Of a DNA stretch of 64,000 nucleotides, positions 20,445 through 28,947 are shown piece by piece. Below the pieces are notes generated by a model. That model made no database searches and was not told where the DNA came from. It worked only from the letters and a program-made list of their open reading frames with translations. The translations under genes and the position numbers were made by a program. Source of the stretch: Segatella copri (lineage in GTDB: Bacteria > Bacteroidota > Bacteroidia > Bacteroidales > Bacteroidaceae); assembly GCF_019249795.2 (NCBI RefSeq), contig NZ_CP156891.1, positions 1,630,001 through 1,694,000 of the forward strand, given 5' to 3'. Positions within the stretch are counted from its first letter, which is position 1. Every line of letters starts with the position of its first letter.

Positions 20445-22151
20445 ATGAATACAGAAATAATAGGTATAGTAGCCCAAGTGGTATTGATGGTTGTTCTCAG
20501 CTATCCGCTGGGAAAATACATCGCTCGTGTATATCGAGGAAAAAAGGTTTGGACAGATTTTATGAAGCCGATAGAAGGATGGATTTTCCGTCTTTCGGGC
20601 ATTCATCCCGATGAAGAAATGAACTGGAAACAATTCTTGAGAGCATTACTCACCGTGAATCTGTTTTGGTTCATTTGGGGTATGGTGTTGCTTACCTTGC
20701 AAGGTTGGTTGCCTCTGAATCCGGATGGCAATTTGGCACAAAGTGCTCACCAGGCTTTCAACACCTGCATTTCGTTTATGGTAAACTGCAACGAACAGCA
20801 CTACAGTGGAGAAAGTAACTTAACCTATTTTACTCAGCTCTTCGTTATTATGCTGTTCCAGTTCCTGACTGCTGCTACCGGTATGGCTGCCATGGCAGGA
20901 ATTATGAAAGCTTTGGGAGAAAAAACCACACAAACTATCGGCAATTTCTGGAAATTTTTGGTACTTAGCTGTACCCGTATTCTTCTTCCGTTGTCTTTAG
21001 TTGTCGGCTTTATTCTAATTACGCAAGGTACTCCCATGGGATTTGACGGAAAAATGGAAGTAACCACCCTGGAAGGTGAAACCCAATATGTATCACAAGG
21101 TCCGGCGGCTGCCATTATCCCCATCAAACAGTTGGGTACCAATGGCGGAGGCTATTTCGGTGTTAACTCTTCCCATCCCTTGGAAAATCCGACCTATTTA
21201 TCCAATATGATAGAATGCTGGTCCATCTTGATTATCCCTATGGCTATGGCTTTTGCATTCGGATTTTATGTGAAACGGAAGAAATTAGGATACAGCATCT
21301 ATGGAGTTATGCTGGTAGCCTTTCTGATTGGAGCCTGTGTCAATGTATCACAAGAGATGGGAGGTAATCCACGTATTGATGACATGGAAATTGCACAAGA
21401 AAATGGCTCAATGGAAGGAAAAGAAATACGTTTGGGGGCTGGTGCCACCGGATTGTGGAGTGTTGCGACCACCGTAACCTCCAATGGGTCTGTCAACGGC
21501 ATGCATGACTCTACCCTGCCTCTTTCAGGGATGATAGAAATGCTGAACATGCAGATTAATACGTGGTTCGGTGGTGTCGGCGTAGGCTGGATGAATTACT
21601 TTACGTTCCTCATCATCGCTGTATTTATCAGCGGGTTGATGGTAGGCCGAACTCCTGAATTCATGGGCCACAAGGTGGAAGCTCGCGAAATGAAAATCGC
21701 TTCTATCGTAGCGCTGCTGCATCCGTTTGTCATCCTGGTAGGAACGGCTCTGGCTGCCTATCTGTATGTTCATGCCCCGGCTTTTGTGGCGAGTGAAGGC
21801 GGATGGCTCAACAATCCTGGTTCCCATGGATTGGGAGAAATGCTTTATGAGTTTACCTCTTGTGCGGCCAATAACGGATCTGGATTCGAAGGCTTGGGTG
21901 ACAATACCTGGTTCTGGAATTTTTCCTGTGGCATTGTACTGATCCTGAGCCGTTTCATTCCGATTATCGGCCAGGTAGCTTTGGCCGGACTGCTGGCTCA
22001 GAAAAGATACATTCCTGAAAGTGCTGGTACGCTGAAAACCGATACGGTGACCTTTGCTGTCATGACTTTTGCTGTTATCTTTATTGTAGCAGCCTTGTCT
22101 TTCTTCCCGGCACAGGCCCTGACCACACTGACGGAACATTTTACTCTCTAA
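20445..22151 (+). CDS. kdpA: K+-transporting P-type ATPase, potassium-binding subunit KdpA
   Basis: The 568-aa membrane subunit binds and channels K+ for high-affinity uptake. It has about ten hydrophobic helices and the selectivity-filter-like segments NCNEQHYSGESN, TNGGGYFGVNSSHPLENPT and CAANNGSGFEGL that line the pore in this superfamily-of-K+-transporters (SKT) protein. The length is normal. It is followed by kdpB after 26 bp in the sigma-54-controlled operon. Confidence 0.97.
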   Translation: MNTEIIGIVAQVVLMVVLSYPLGKYIARVYRGKKVWTDFMKPIEGWIFRLSGIHPDEEMNWKQFLRALLTVNLFWFIWGMVLLTLQGWLPLNPDGNLAQSAHQAFNTCISFMVNCNEQHYSGESNLTYFTQLFVIMLFQFLTAATGMAAMAGIMKALGEKTTQTIGNFWKFLVLSCTRILLPLSLVVGFILITQGTPMGFDGKMEVTTLEGETQYVSQGPAAAIIPIKQLGTNGGGYFGVNSSHPLENPTYLSNMIECWSILIIPMAMAFAFGFYVKRKKLGYSIYGVMLVAFLIGACVNVSQEMGGNPRIDDMEIAQENGSMEGKEIRLGAGATGLWSVATTVTSNGSVNGMHDSTLPLSGMIEMLNMQINTWFGGVGVGWMNYFTFLIIAVFISGLMVGRTPEFMGHKVEAREMKIASIVALLHPFVILVGTALAAYLYVHAPAFVASEGGWLNNPGSHGLGEMLYEFTSCAANNGSGFEGLGDNTWFWNFSCGIVLILSRFIPIIGQVALAGLLAQKRYIPESAGTLKTDTVTFAVMTFAVIFIVAALSFFPAQALTTLTEHFTL

Positions 22152-22177
22152 TTACAACTGATTAATAGCAAGAAAAT

Positions 22178-24220
22178 ATGAATACTAAAAATACAAACAA
22201 CTCGTTGTTTCAGAAAGACCAGCTGAAAGCCAGTCTCAAACAGTCTTTCGTCAAACTGAATCCACGACTGATGGTGAAAAACCCTATTATGTTCACAGTG
22301 GAAATCGCCACCTTTTTCATGCTGCCGGTGACCGTCTATTCAGCGGTAAGCGGTGCACAGGGCTCGGTAATCTATAACTTCAGCGTTTTCGTCATTCTTT
22401 TTCTGACCTTGCTTTTTGCCAACTTTGCGGAAGCCATCGCCGAAGCACGGGGCAAGGCTCAGGCTGACAGCCTGCGCAAAACTCGTGAGGAAACACCTGC
22501 CAAGCGGGTCACAGATGGAAAGCTGGAGTCTGTAAGCAGTTCCCAACTGAAGAAAGGCGATGTCTTTGAGTGTGAAGCAGGGGATGTCATTCCTGCAGAC
22601 GGTGAAATCATAGAAGGTCTGGCCTCCATCGATGAAAGTGCGATTACGGGAGAATCCGCTCCGGTTATCCGTGAAGCCGGCGGAGATAAAAGTTCGGTAA
22701 CTGGGGGTACAAAAGTGCTCTCAGATCGGATTCGGGTGGTGGTTACCACACAGCCCGGAGAGAGTTTCCTTGACAAGATGATTGCATTGGTCGAAGGGGC
22801 TAGCCGGCAGAAAACGCCGAATGAGATTGCACTGACTATCCTGCTGGCTGTATTCACACTTGTCTTTCTGGTGGTGTGCATTACGCTGAAGCCGATGGCC
22901 GACTATTCCGGCACTACCATTACGATAGCCGCTTTCTTGTCTCTCTTTGTCTGTCTGATTCCTACCACCATCGGTGGACTGCTTTCCGCCATCGGAATTG
23001 CAGGTATGGACCGCGCACTGCGTGCCAATGTCATCACCAAATCAGGAAAAGCCGTTGAGACAGCAGGAGATGTGGATACACTTTTACTGGACAAGACGGG
23101 TACCATCACTATCGGAAACCGTAAGGCTACAGCCTTTCATCCGGTCAAAGAGATTCCTCTGCGCCCTTTTGTGGAAATATGCATGCTCTCTTCCTTAGCC
23201 GATGACACTCCGGAAGGTAAATCCATCATCGAATTGGGACGCGAACAAGGCATCCGCATGCATACACTCCAGACGGAAACGAAAGGGGCCCACATAATCC
23301 CGTTTACGGCGGAAACCAAATGCTCTGGCGTAGACCTGAAAGACGGTACCCAAATTCGTAAAGGGGCTTTTGATGCCATCCGCAGCCTGACGCAGGCAGC
23401 CGGTCATGACTTCCCCCAGGAAACGGAAGATGCTATTCAAAACATATCAGGCAACGGAGGTACTCCTTTGGTGGTCTGTGTCAATCAGAAAGTAGCCGGT
23501 GTCATTGAATTGCAGGACATTATCAAACCAGGTATAGAAGAGCGATTTGAACGCTTACGAAAAATGGGTGTCAAAACGGTGATGGTAACGGGAGACAATC
23601 CCTTGACGGCACAATACATTGCCAAAAAAGCGGGTGTGGATGACTTCATCGCCGAAGCCAAGCCGGAAGACAAGATGAATTACATCCGTCGGGAACAAGC
23701 GACCGGCAAGCTGGTGGCCATGATGGGTGACGGTACAAACGATGCTCCGGCTTTGGCACAGGCCAACGTAGGGGTAGCCATGAACAGCGGTACACAGGCG
23801 GCAAAAGAGGCCGGCAACATGGTTGACCTGGATAATGACCCGACTAAACTAATCGAAATCGTAGAGATAGGAAAGCAGCTGTTGATGACACGAGGTACAC
23901 TGACCACCTTCTCCATCGCTAACGATGTGGCAAAATACTTTGCTATCATTCCGGCCTTGTTCATGGTTTCTGTTCCTCAATTGGGTGCCCTTAACATCAT
24001 GGGGCTTCACAGTCCCGAAAGTGCCATCCTGTCTGCCGTCATCTTCAATGCGCTCATCATTCCTGCGCTGATACCTCTGGCGCTGAAAGGAGTTGCCTAC
24101 AAGCCGATCGGTGCCAGTGCTCTGCTTCGTCGAAACCTGCTTATCTATGGGGTAGGCGGTTTAATCGCTCCTTTTGTGGGTATCAAGCTGATTGATCTGC
24201 TCGTTGGACTATTTGTCTAA
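22178..24220 (+). CDS. kdpB: K+-transporting P-type ATPase, catalytic subunit KdpB
   Basis: The 680-aa subunit hydrolyses ATP through a phospho-aspartate. Phosphorylated Asp305 lies in DKTGTIT; the actuator loop has the TGES motif (AITGESAPV); the hinge is [10 protein letters not shown] and [15 protein letters not shown]. It partners KdpA and KdpC in the inner membrane. The Ser of TGES (TGESAPV) that is phosphorylated to inhibit the E. coli complex is conserved. Full length and intact. Confidence 0.97.
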   Translation: MNTKNTNNSLFQKDQLKASLKQSFVKLNPRLMVKNPIMFTVEIATFFMLPVTVYSAVSGAQGSVIYNFSVFVILFLTLLFANFAEAIAEARGKAQADSLRKTREETPAKRVTDGKLESVSSSQLKKGDVFECEAGDVIPADGEIIEGLASIDESAITGESAPVIREAGGDKSSVTGGTKVLSDRIRVVVTTQPGESFLDKMIALVEGASRQKTPNEIALTILLAVFTLVFLVVCITLKPMADYSGTTITIAAFLSLFVCLIPTTIGGLLSAIGIAGMDRALRANVITKSGKAVETAGDVDTLLLDKTGTITIGNRKATAFHPVKEIPLRPFVEICMLSSLADDTPEGKSIIELGREQGIRMHTLQTETKGAHIIPFTAETKCSGVDLKDGTQIRKGAFDAIRSLTQAAGHDFPQETEDAIQNISGNGGTPLVVCVNQKVAGVIELQDIIKPGIEERFERLRKMGVKTVMVTGDNPLTAQYIAKKAGVDDFIAEAKPEDKMNYIRREQATGKLVAMMGDGTNDAPALAQANVGVAMNSGTQAAKEAGNMVDLDNDPTKLIEIVEIGKQLLMTRGTLTTFSIANDVAKYFAIIPALFMVSVPQLGALNIMGLHSPESAILSAVIFNALIIPALIPLALKGVAYKPIGASALLRRNLLIYGVGGLIAPFVGIKLIDLLVGLFV

Positions 24221-24279
24221 CCTATCTTTCATGATAATTTATTCAAATTATTTTAAATTGACTCGTAAAAATATTCATT

Positions 24280-24873
24280 ATGAAGAATCTTATAAAATCA
24301 ATAAAACTCACTCTTGTTTTTTGTGTGTTTTTGTCCGTATGTTATGTGCTGGTCCTGTGGGCGTATGCCCAGTTCGCCGCGCCGGGTGAGGGTGGCAATG
24401 TCGAAACCGTTAGCCTGAACGGAAAAGTAGTGGGGGTAGCCAACGTCGGACAGCGGTTTACCCAAGATATTTATTTTTGGGGACGACCTTCCTGTGCAGG
24501 TGACGGTTACGACGGCACCAGCTCGGCCGGCAGCAACAAAGGGGTAACCAATGAAAGCTACCTGAAAGAAGTCGAGGCCCGGATAGACACCTTTTTGCTG
24601 CACCATCCGTACCTGAAACGTGCGGAGGTGCCTGCAGAAATGGTAACGGCCAGTGCCTCCGGATTGGATCCTGACATCACACCTGCCTGTGCCTATGTGC
24701 AGATAAAACGGGTAGCTACTGCCAGGGGATTGAGCGAAAAAGAAGTGAAAGCACTGGTGGAAAACCATATCGAAAGACCGCTTTTCGGCGTTTTCGGGCC
24801 TTCCAAAATCAATGTATTGAAACTGAATGTTGCTTTAGATGAACATAAGAAAAAAACATTAATCTGTTTGTAA
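24280..24873 (+). CDS. kdpC: K+-transporting ATPase subunit KdpC
   Basis: A 197-aa protein with one N-terminal TM helix (about residues 8-28) and a periplasmic domain with the family motifs FWGRPSCAG, GSNKG, and ASGLDPDITPACAYVQIKRVA. KdpC is the assembly and affinity subunit of the complex. The porin gene begins 1 bp after its stop, so the two are probably translationally coupled. Confidence 0.95.
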   Translation: MKNLIKSIKLTLVFCVFLSVCYVLVLWAYAQFAAPGEGGNVETVSLNGKVVGVANVGQRFTQDIYFWGRPSCAGDGYDGTSSAGSNKGVTNESYLKEVEARIDTFLLHHPYLKRAEVPAEMVTASASGLDPDITPACAYVQIKRVATARGLSEKEVKALVENHIERPLFGVFGPSKINVLKLNVALDEHKKKTLICL

Positions 24874-24874
24874 T

Positions 24875-25591
24875 ATGTATACTTTTATCAAAAAAAATCT
24901 GCTTCTTATAGGAGTAGTGGCTTGTTTATATCCTTTACAAGTTTCTGCACAAGACAAACTATCCGTTCATGCCAAGGCGGATTTCGTTTCTGACTATGTC
25001 TGGCGCGGGGCCGATCAGCAGTCCGGTTGTTCGGTACAGCCTTCTCTCACGCTGGGTTATGCTGGTTTTTCCCTCAATGTTTGGGGCAGCCAGTCACTCA
25101 CCAAATGGGAAGAGGGAGGTTCCAAAGAATGGGACATCAACCTCGGATATACCTACCGGAATTTAACGGCCACCTTGTCCGATTATTGGTGGAGCGGTAT
25201 CAACCAACCTTATGGCCATTACAAAAACAGCCATTATTTCGAGGCTACATTGGCTTACTGCTTCAGCGATTCTTTTCCGCTGTCCCTTTCATGGAGCACC
25301 ATGTTTGCCGGGGCAGACAAGAATGAGAAGGGCAATCTGCAGGCATCTACTTACCTTTCGGCCTCCTATCCCTTCCGGCTACCTGCTGACATAGTGCAGA
25401 CTCCCGCTGTCGGCTTTACTCCCTGGAAAGGAATGTATCACCATAAAGCCGCTTTTACAGACGTATCTCTGAAAGTTTCCAAGGAAGTATCGTTGTCAAA
25501 CCATTTAACAATCCCCTTATCTGTTCAAGCTATCGTATCACCGGTATATGACCGAACTTACCTGGTAGCAGGGATCGGCATCGGATTTTAA
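24875..25591 (+). CDS. TorF-like outer-membrane porin of the kdp operon
   Basis: A 238-aa protein with a signal peptide (cleaved after VSA-Q at about residue 25) and alternating aromatic beta-strands (FVSDYVWRGADQQSG, DINLGYTYRN, NYLSDYWWSG-like) ending in an aromatic terminal strand GIGIGF. The YVWRG start matches the TorF-type putative porin family. Placed directly behind kdpC, it likely admits ions through the outer membrane when K+ is scarce; this role is inferred from context alone. It ends upstream of a large hairpin with trkH operator palindromes. Confidence 0.8.
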   Translation: MYTFIKKNLLLIGVVACLYPLQVSAQDKLSVHAKADFVSDYVWRGADQQSGCSVQPSLTLGYAGFSLNVWGSQSLTKWEEGGSKEWDINLGYTYRNLTATLSDYWWSGINQPYGHYKNSHYFEATLAYCFSDSFPLSLSWSTMFAGADKNEKGNLQASTYLSASYPFRLPADIVQTPAVGFTPWKGMYHHKAAFTDVSLKVSKEVSLSNHLTIPLSVQAIVSPVYDRTYLVAGIGIGF

Positions 25592-25641
25592 CATGTCCAC
25601 CACCTTGTACTCTTAAGGACTATGGAAAGGAAAGACTTGTT

Positions 25642-25677
25642 TTCTCAAAATGAAAAGGTTTCTTCTCAGATTGAGAA
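25642..25677 (+). promoter_or_regulatory. Pair of activator-site palindromes (TTCTCA-N3-TGAGAA) upstream of trkH
   Basis: The perfect dyad TTCTCA-GAT-TGAGAA lies at 25663-25677, and a one-mismatch copy TTCTCA-AAA-TGAAAA at 25642-25656. Their centres are 21 bp apart (two helical turns), as for cooperative dimers of an NtrC-type activator. The perfect site is centred 86 bp from the -24 element at 25756. GACT/AGTC-flanked arms also let this stretch form a hairpin that could terminate the porin transcript. Confidence 0.65.
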
Positions 25678-25755
25678 AACAGTCTGCCTTTTCATTCCTC
25701 TTTTATATCTTCATAGCTACTGATTTTCAAGTGATAATGAAAGATTTCGAACAAT

Positions 25756-25770
25756 GGCACAGTCCTTGTT
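25756..25770 (+). promoter_or_regulatory. Sigma-54 promoter of trkH (TGGCAC-N5-TTGT)
   Basis: TGGCAC at 25756-25761 and TTGT at 25767-25770, separated by AGTCC, form a -24/-12 element. It differs from the kdp one only at the last base and in the spacer. Confidence 0.75.
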
Positions 25771-25855
25771 TCTCATGTAATAAAATTAAAATAAAAGAAC
25801 AATGGAAGAATGGTATCAAAGCAATAAAGTTTCTTTTCAGAGAAACAGGGGCTGT

Positions 25856-27310
25856 ATGGTCAACTATCGAAATGTTTCATATGCATTAGGCGTGCTTGTA
25901 CTGGTAGAAGCGGGGTTTTTCGCACTTTGTGCAGGTGTTTCCTTCTACTATCAGGAAGAAGACTATATTCATTTTTTAGAAACGCTGCTTATTAACGTTG
26001 TACTTGGTGGACTGCTGCTGTTGGGGGGTAAACGAAATGAAGTATCCATCAATCGACGTGACGGTTATTGTATTGTCAGTCTTTCGTGGATACTGTTTTC
26101 GGCACTGGGAATGCTTCCTTTCCTATTTAGTGGATATATTCCATCAATATCCGATGCCTTTTTTGAAACCATGTCAGGGTTCACCACTACCGGTGCCACG
26201 ATATTGGATCATATCGAAACCCTTCCCCACGGACTGTTGTTCTGGAGAAGTCTGACCCAGTGGATTGGTGGACTTGGCATCGTTCTTTTTACTATTGCAC
26301 TGTTGCCTCTATTTTCGGGCAGCAGCCAACAGCTCTTCCTGTCAGAGGCAACGGGAGTTACCCATGACAAGATTCACCCCAAAATCAAAGTGATGGCACG
26401 GTGGCTGTGGACAATCTATATCGGACTGACAGCTGTGGAAACTCTTCTGCTTGTAGGGGGTGGTATGAGTGGGGTTGATGCCGTCTGTCACGCCTTTGCT
26501 ACAACCGCAACCGGTGGCTTCTCTACCAAGCAGGCAAGTGTGGCCTATTGGAATTCGCCCTACATTGAATACGTGATTTCTATTTTTATGATTCTGTCTG
26601 GCGTCAATTTCTCTCTTTATTATTTGGCTGCTATGCGTGGTAACTTTCGCCATTTATGGAAAGATGAAGAATTACGCTGGTTTCTGAAGTCCGTCGGAAT
26701 ACTCACTCTGTTCATTACTGGAGCCCTATTCCTGACTGACTACTACGATTTGGAAACGTCCTTCCGTAAAGCCCTGTTTCAAGTAGCTACTGCTCATACT
26801 TCCTGCGGATTTACTTCAGATGATTACAACTTATGGCCTCCTTGCACCTGGATGTTGCTGATTTTCGCCATGATTTCAGGCGGATGTACTGGATCTACCA
26901 GCGGAGGAGTCAAAAACATGCGGTTGCTTATCATTGCCCGTAACATCCGGAATCAGTTCAAACAGATGCTTCACCCTCGGGCTGTTTTACCGGTACGAGT
27001 AAACGGTATCTGTGTCCCAGTACGGACCTCTGCTACAGTATTCACTTTTTTCGGAACTTACTTGATATGTATTTTTATAGGGTGGATATTATTGATGTGC
27101 TGTGGAGTGGGACTGACCGAATCCATGAGTACAGTGATATCCGCCATAGGCAATGTGGGTCCCGGACTGGGAGCTTTCGGACCGGCTTTCTCCTGGGCGG
27201 CTCTTCCCGATGCAGCCAAATGGATACTTTCTGCGTTGATGCTCATCGGGCGTTTGGAGATTTTCGGTATCTTGCTACTCTTTTATCGGGGATATTGGAA
27301 AGACGAATAA
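25856..27310 (+). CDS. trkH: TrkH/KtrB-type potassium channel subunit
   Basis: A 484-aa membrane protein (start at MVNYRNVSYALGVLV) of the SKT superfamily with four M1-P-M2-like repeats: FETMSGFTTTGAT, AFATTATGGFSTKQ, VATAHTSCGFTSD and SAIGNVGPGLGAFGP each carry the pore glycine. TrkH mediates K+ (or Na+) uptake and usually needs a TrkA/KtrA partner, which is not in the window. The frame stays open to an ATG at 25802, but that adds 18 hydrophilic residues absent from the family, so 25856 is preferred. It has its own sigma-54 promoter and probably shares a transcript with the KdpD-like gene downstream. Confidence 0.9.
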   Translation: MVNYRNVSYALGVLVLVEAGFFALCAGVSFYYQEEDYIHFLETLLINVVLGGLLLLGGKRNEVSINRRDGYCIVSLSWILFSALGMLPFLFSGYIPSISDAFFETMSGFTTTGATILDHIETLPHGLLFWRSLTQWIGGLGIVLFTIALLPLFSGSSQQLFLSEATGVTHDKIHPKIKVMARWLWTIYIGLTAVETLLLVGGGMSGVDAVCHAFATTATGGFSTKQASVAYWNSPYIEYVISIFMILSGVNFSLYYLAAMRGNFRHLWKDEELRWFLKSVGILTLFITGALFLTDYYDLETSFRKALFQVATAHTSCGFTSDDYNLWPPCTWMLLIFAMISGGCTGSTSGGVKNMRLLIIARNIRNQFKQMLHPRAVLPVRVNGICVPVRTSATVFTFFGTYLICIFIGWILLMCCGVGLTESMSTVISAIGNVGPGLGAFGPAFSWAALPDAAKWILSALMLIGRLEIFGILLLFYRGYWKDE

Positions 27311-27402
27311 CGGAATCTGCCTCTTTGAGAAGGATGTAGGGTGATTTCCCTAATCGTCAACTCGGGCAGATTGCAAGAATATCAACAGAAATAAACATAA
27401 AT

Positions 27403-28542
27403 ATGAAGGATAGAAATGATAGAGAAGAAAACGCACAGCATTTCCTACAGCTGATACGGCGTTCACAGCGGGGTGTATTCAAGGTCTATATCGGCATGAT
27501 AGCCGGTGTGGGAAAAACTTACCGTATGCTTCAGGAAGCACATGAAATGTTAAACAACGGCATTGATGTGCAAATAGGATATGTCGAGACGCATGGACGT
27601 GCTGGAACGGAAGAACAGCTAGCCGGACTGCCGATTATACCACGGAGAAAAATCTATTATAAAGGAAAGGAATTGGAAGAAATGGATTTGGATGCCATCT
27701 TGCTGTTACACCCAGAATTGGTAGTGGTAGATGAACTTGCGCACACCAATGTGGAAGGAAGCAGGCATGAAAAACGATGGCAGGATGTCATGGAATTGCT
27801 TGAAGCAGGCATCAATGTTATCACTGCAGTCAACATTCAGCATATAGAAAGCCTAAATGAAGAGGTAAAAGGAATTGCCGGCATCGAAGTAAAAGAACGG
27901 ATTCCTGATAAGGTGCTAGAAGAAGCAGACGAAGTTGTGAATATAGATTTGACAGCGGAAGAACTGATCAATCGTTTGAAAGCTGGAAAAATATACCGAA
28001 AAGAAAAAATTCCAACAGCCTTGAACCATTTCTTCAAAACTGAAAACATCCTTCAGCTCAGGGAACTGGCTTTAAAAGAGGTTGCCTTTCGTGTGGAACG
28101 GAAAGTGGAGAACGAAATTATCAGCGGAGAGAAAGGTGTACATCGCGAACTTTTTCTGGTATGCATCAGCAGCAATGAAATAACTCCCAAAAGGCTCATT
28201 CGCCGCACTGCCAGGTTAGCCTCTCGATATGATACGGATTTTTTGGTTCTTTATGTACAGACCCCTGCCGAACATCCAGACCGCATTCCATTGGCTACCC
28301 AGCGCCATCTGCTGAATCACTTCAAACTGGCGGCGGAGCTGGGCGGTGAACTGATACAGCGGGCTTCACCGGATGTCATAGATACTATTCAAACGGTGTG
28401 CAAAGAGCGTCAGGTCACGACGCTGTGCATCGGACAACCGGCTTTCACCTATGTCTCGACTTTAGTTCATCTGAAACGATACCGGTCTTTTTTGAGATTT
28501 CTCTCGGATGAGAACATAAAATTGGTTATCTTTCCGCAGTAA
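27403..28542 (+). CDS. KdpD N-terminal sensor protein without kinase domain
   Basis: A 379-aa cytosolic protein equal to the N-terminal third of KdpD: KdpD signature with Walker A GMIAGVGKTYRM and Walker B LVVVDELAHTN (about 25-230), then a universal-stress-protein domain (about 240-379; LFLVCISSNEIT, FLVLYVQTP). It lacks TM helices, HisKA and HATPase, so cannot act alone; it probably docks to the separate kinase at 28948. Split KdpD proteins occur in other Bacteroidota. It is 92 bp after trkH. An internally deleted IS1380-like element begins 11 bp after its stop and separates it from the kinase. Confidence 0.9.
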   Translation: MKDRNDREENAQHFLQLIRRSQRGVFKVYIGMIAGVGKTYRMLQEAHEMLNNGIDVQIGYVETHGRAGTEEQLAGLPIIPRRKIYYKGKELEEMDLDAILLLHPELVVVDELAHTNVEGSRHEKRWQDVMELLEAGINVITAVNIQHIESLNEEVKGIAGIEVKERIPDKVLEEADEVVNIDLTAEELINRLKAGKIYRKEKIPTALNHFFKTENILQLRELALKEVAFRVERKVENEIISGEKGVHRELFLVCISSNEITPKRLIRRTARLASRYDTDFLVLYVQTPAEHPDRIPLATQRHLLNHFKLAAELGGELIQRASPDVIDTIQTVCKERQVTTLCIGQPAFTYVSTLVHLKRYRSFLRFLSDENIKLVIFPQ

Positions 28543-28552
28543 TAAACCTAAA

Positions 28553-28931
28553 CCTCAAATCCGCAACCTATAGGGTTTAGTGGGATTTTGCTTGCAAAGC
28601 GACTTGAGGTAATACGCTGGTTTAACCAGAAAAGCATGGTCTAGAATCTCGCTATATTGATAACCAAACACATAGTGCATCTCAATCCCAAGGTGGAATC
28701 TATGGTTTGAGCCAAAAGAGCATCAAATTGCTCCATAATCGAAAAAAATCCCCCAAAAGGAGTGGGTTTCTCAGATTTAATTTGTACTTTTGCCATGTCA
28801 TTCAGAATTTTGTTTGTTTTTATTTTGCAACACTGAGATAAGTGAAATTTCTGACATGGCAGAATCCTGGCAACTTTTTGTTGCTCAGGTGCTTATAAAA
28901 AATATTAAATGATAGTGTTGCGGAAATTAGG
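28553..28931 (-). mobile_element. Internally deleted IS1380-family element with both ends (copy 2)
   Basis: The left IS terminus CCTAATTTCCGCAAC (minus strand, 28917-28931) and the right terminus CCTCAAATCCGCAAC (plus strand, 28553-28567) are inverted repeats matching at 12 of 15 positions. Between them the minus strand encodes a transposase start at 28796 (MAKVQIKSEKPTPFGG, about 42 codons to GLRCTM, then a frameshift, then GYQYSEIL), after which the body is missing. Flanks CTAAA and TTAAA may be a decayed target duplication. It lies between the KdpD-like gene and the kinase, pointing outward to the kinase start 16 bp away. Confidence 0.75.
28785..28792 (+). promoter_or_regulatory. Candidate outward promoter in IS copy 2
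   Basis: TACTTTTG repeated from copy 1, directed toward the kinase gene at 28948. The leader between them contains GTTGC-rich inverted repeats. Same reservations as for copy 1. Confidence 0.3.
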
Positions 28932-28947
28932 TTAAATAGATTGTTTT

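Noticed and set aside
27311..27402. A third sigma-54 promoter in front of the KdpD-like gene (GGGCAGATTGCA).
   Set aside because: The spacing between the GG and GC elements is too short; only a TGAGAA half-site is present, so cotranscription with trkH is more likely.
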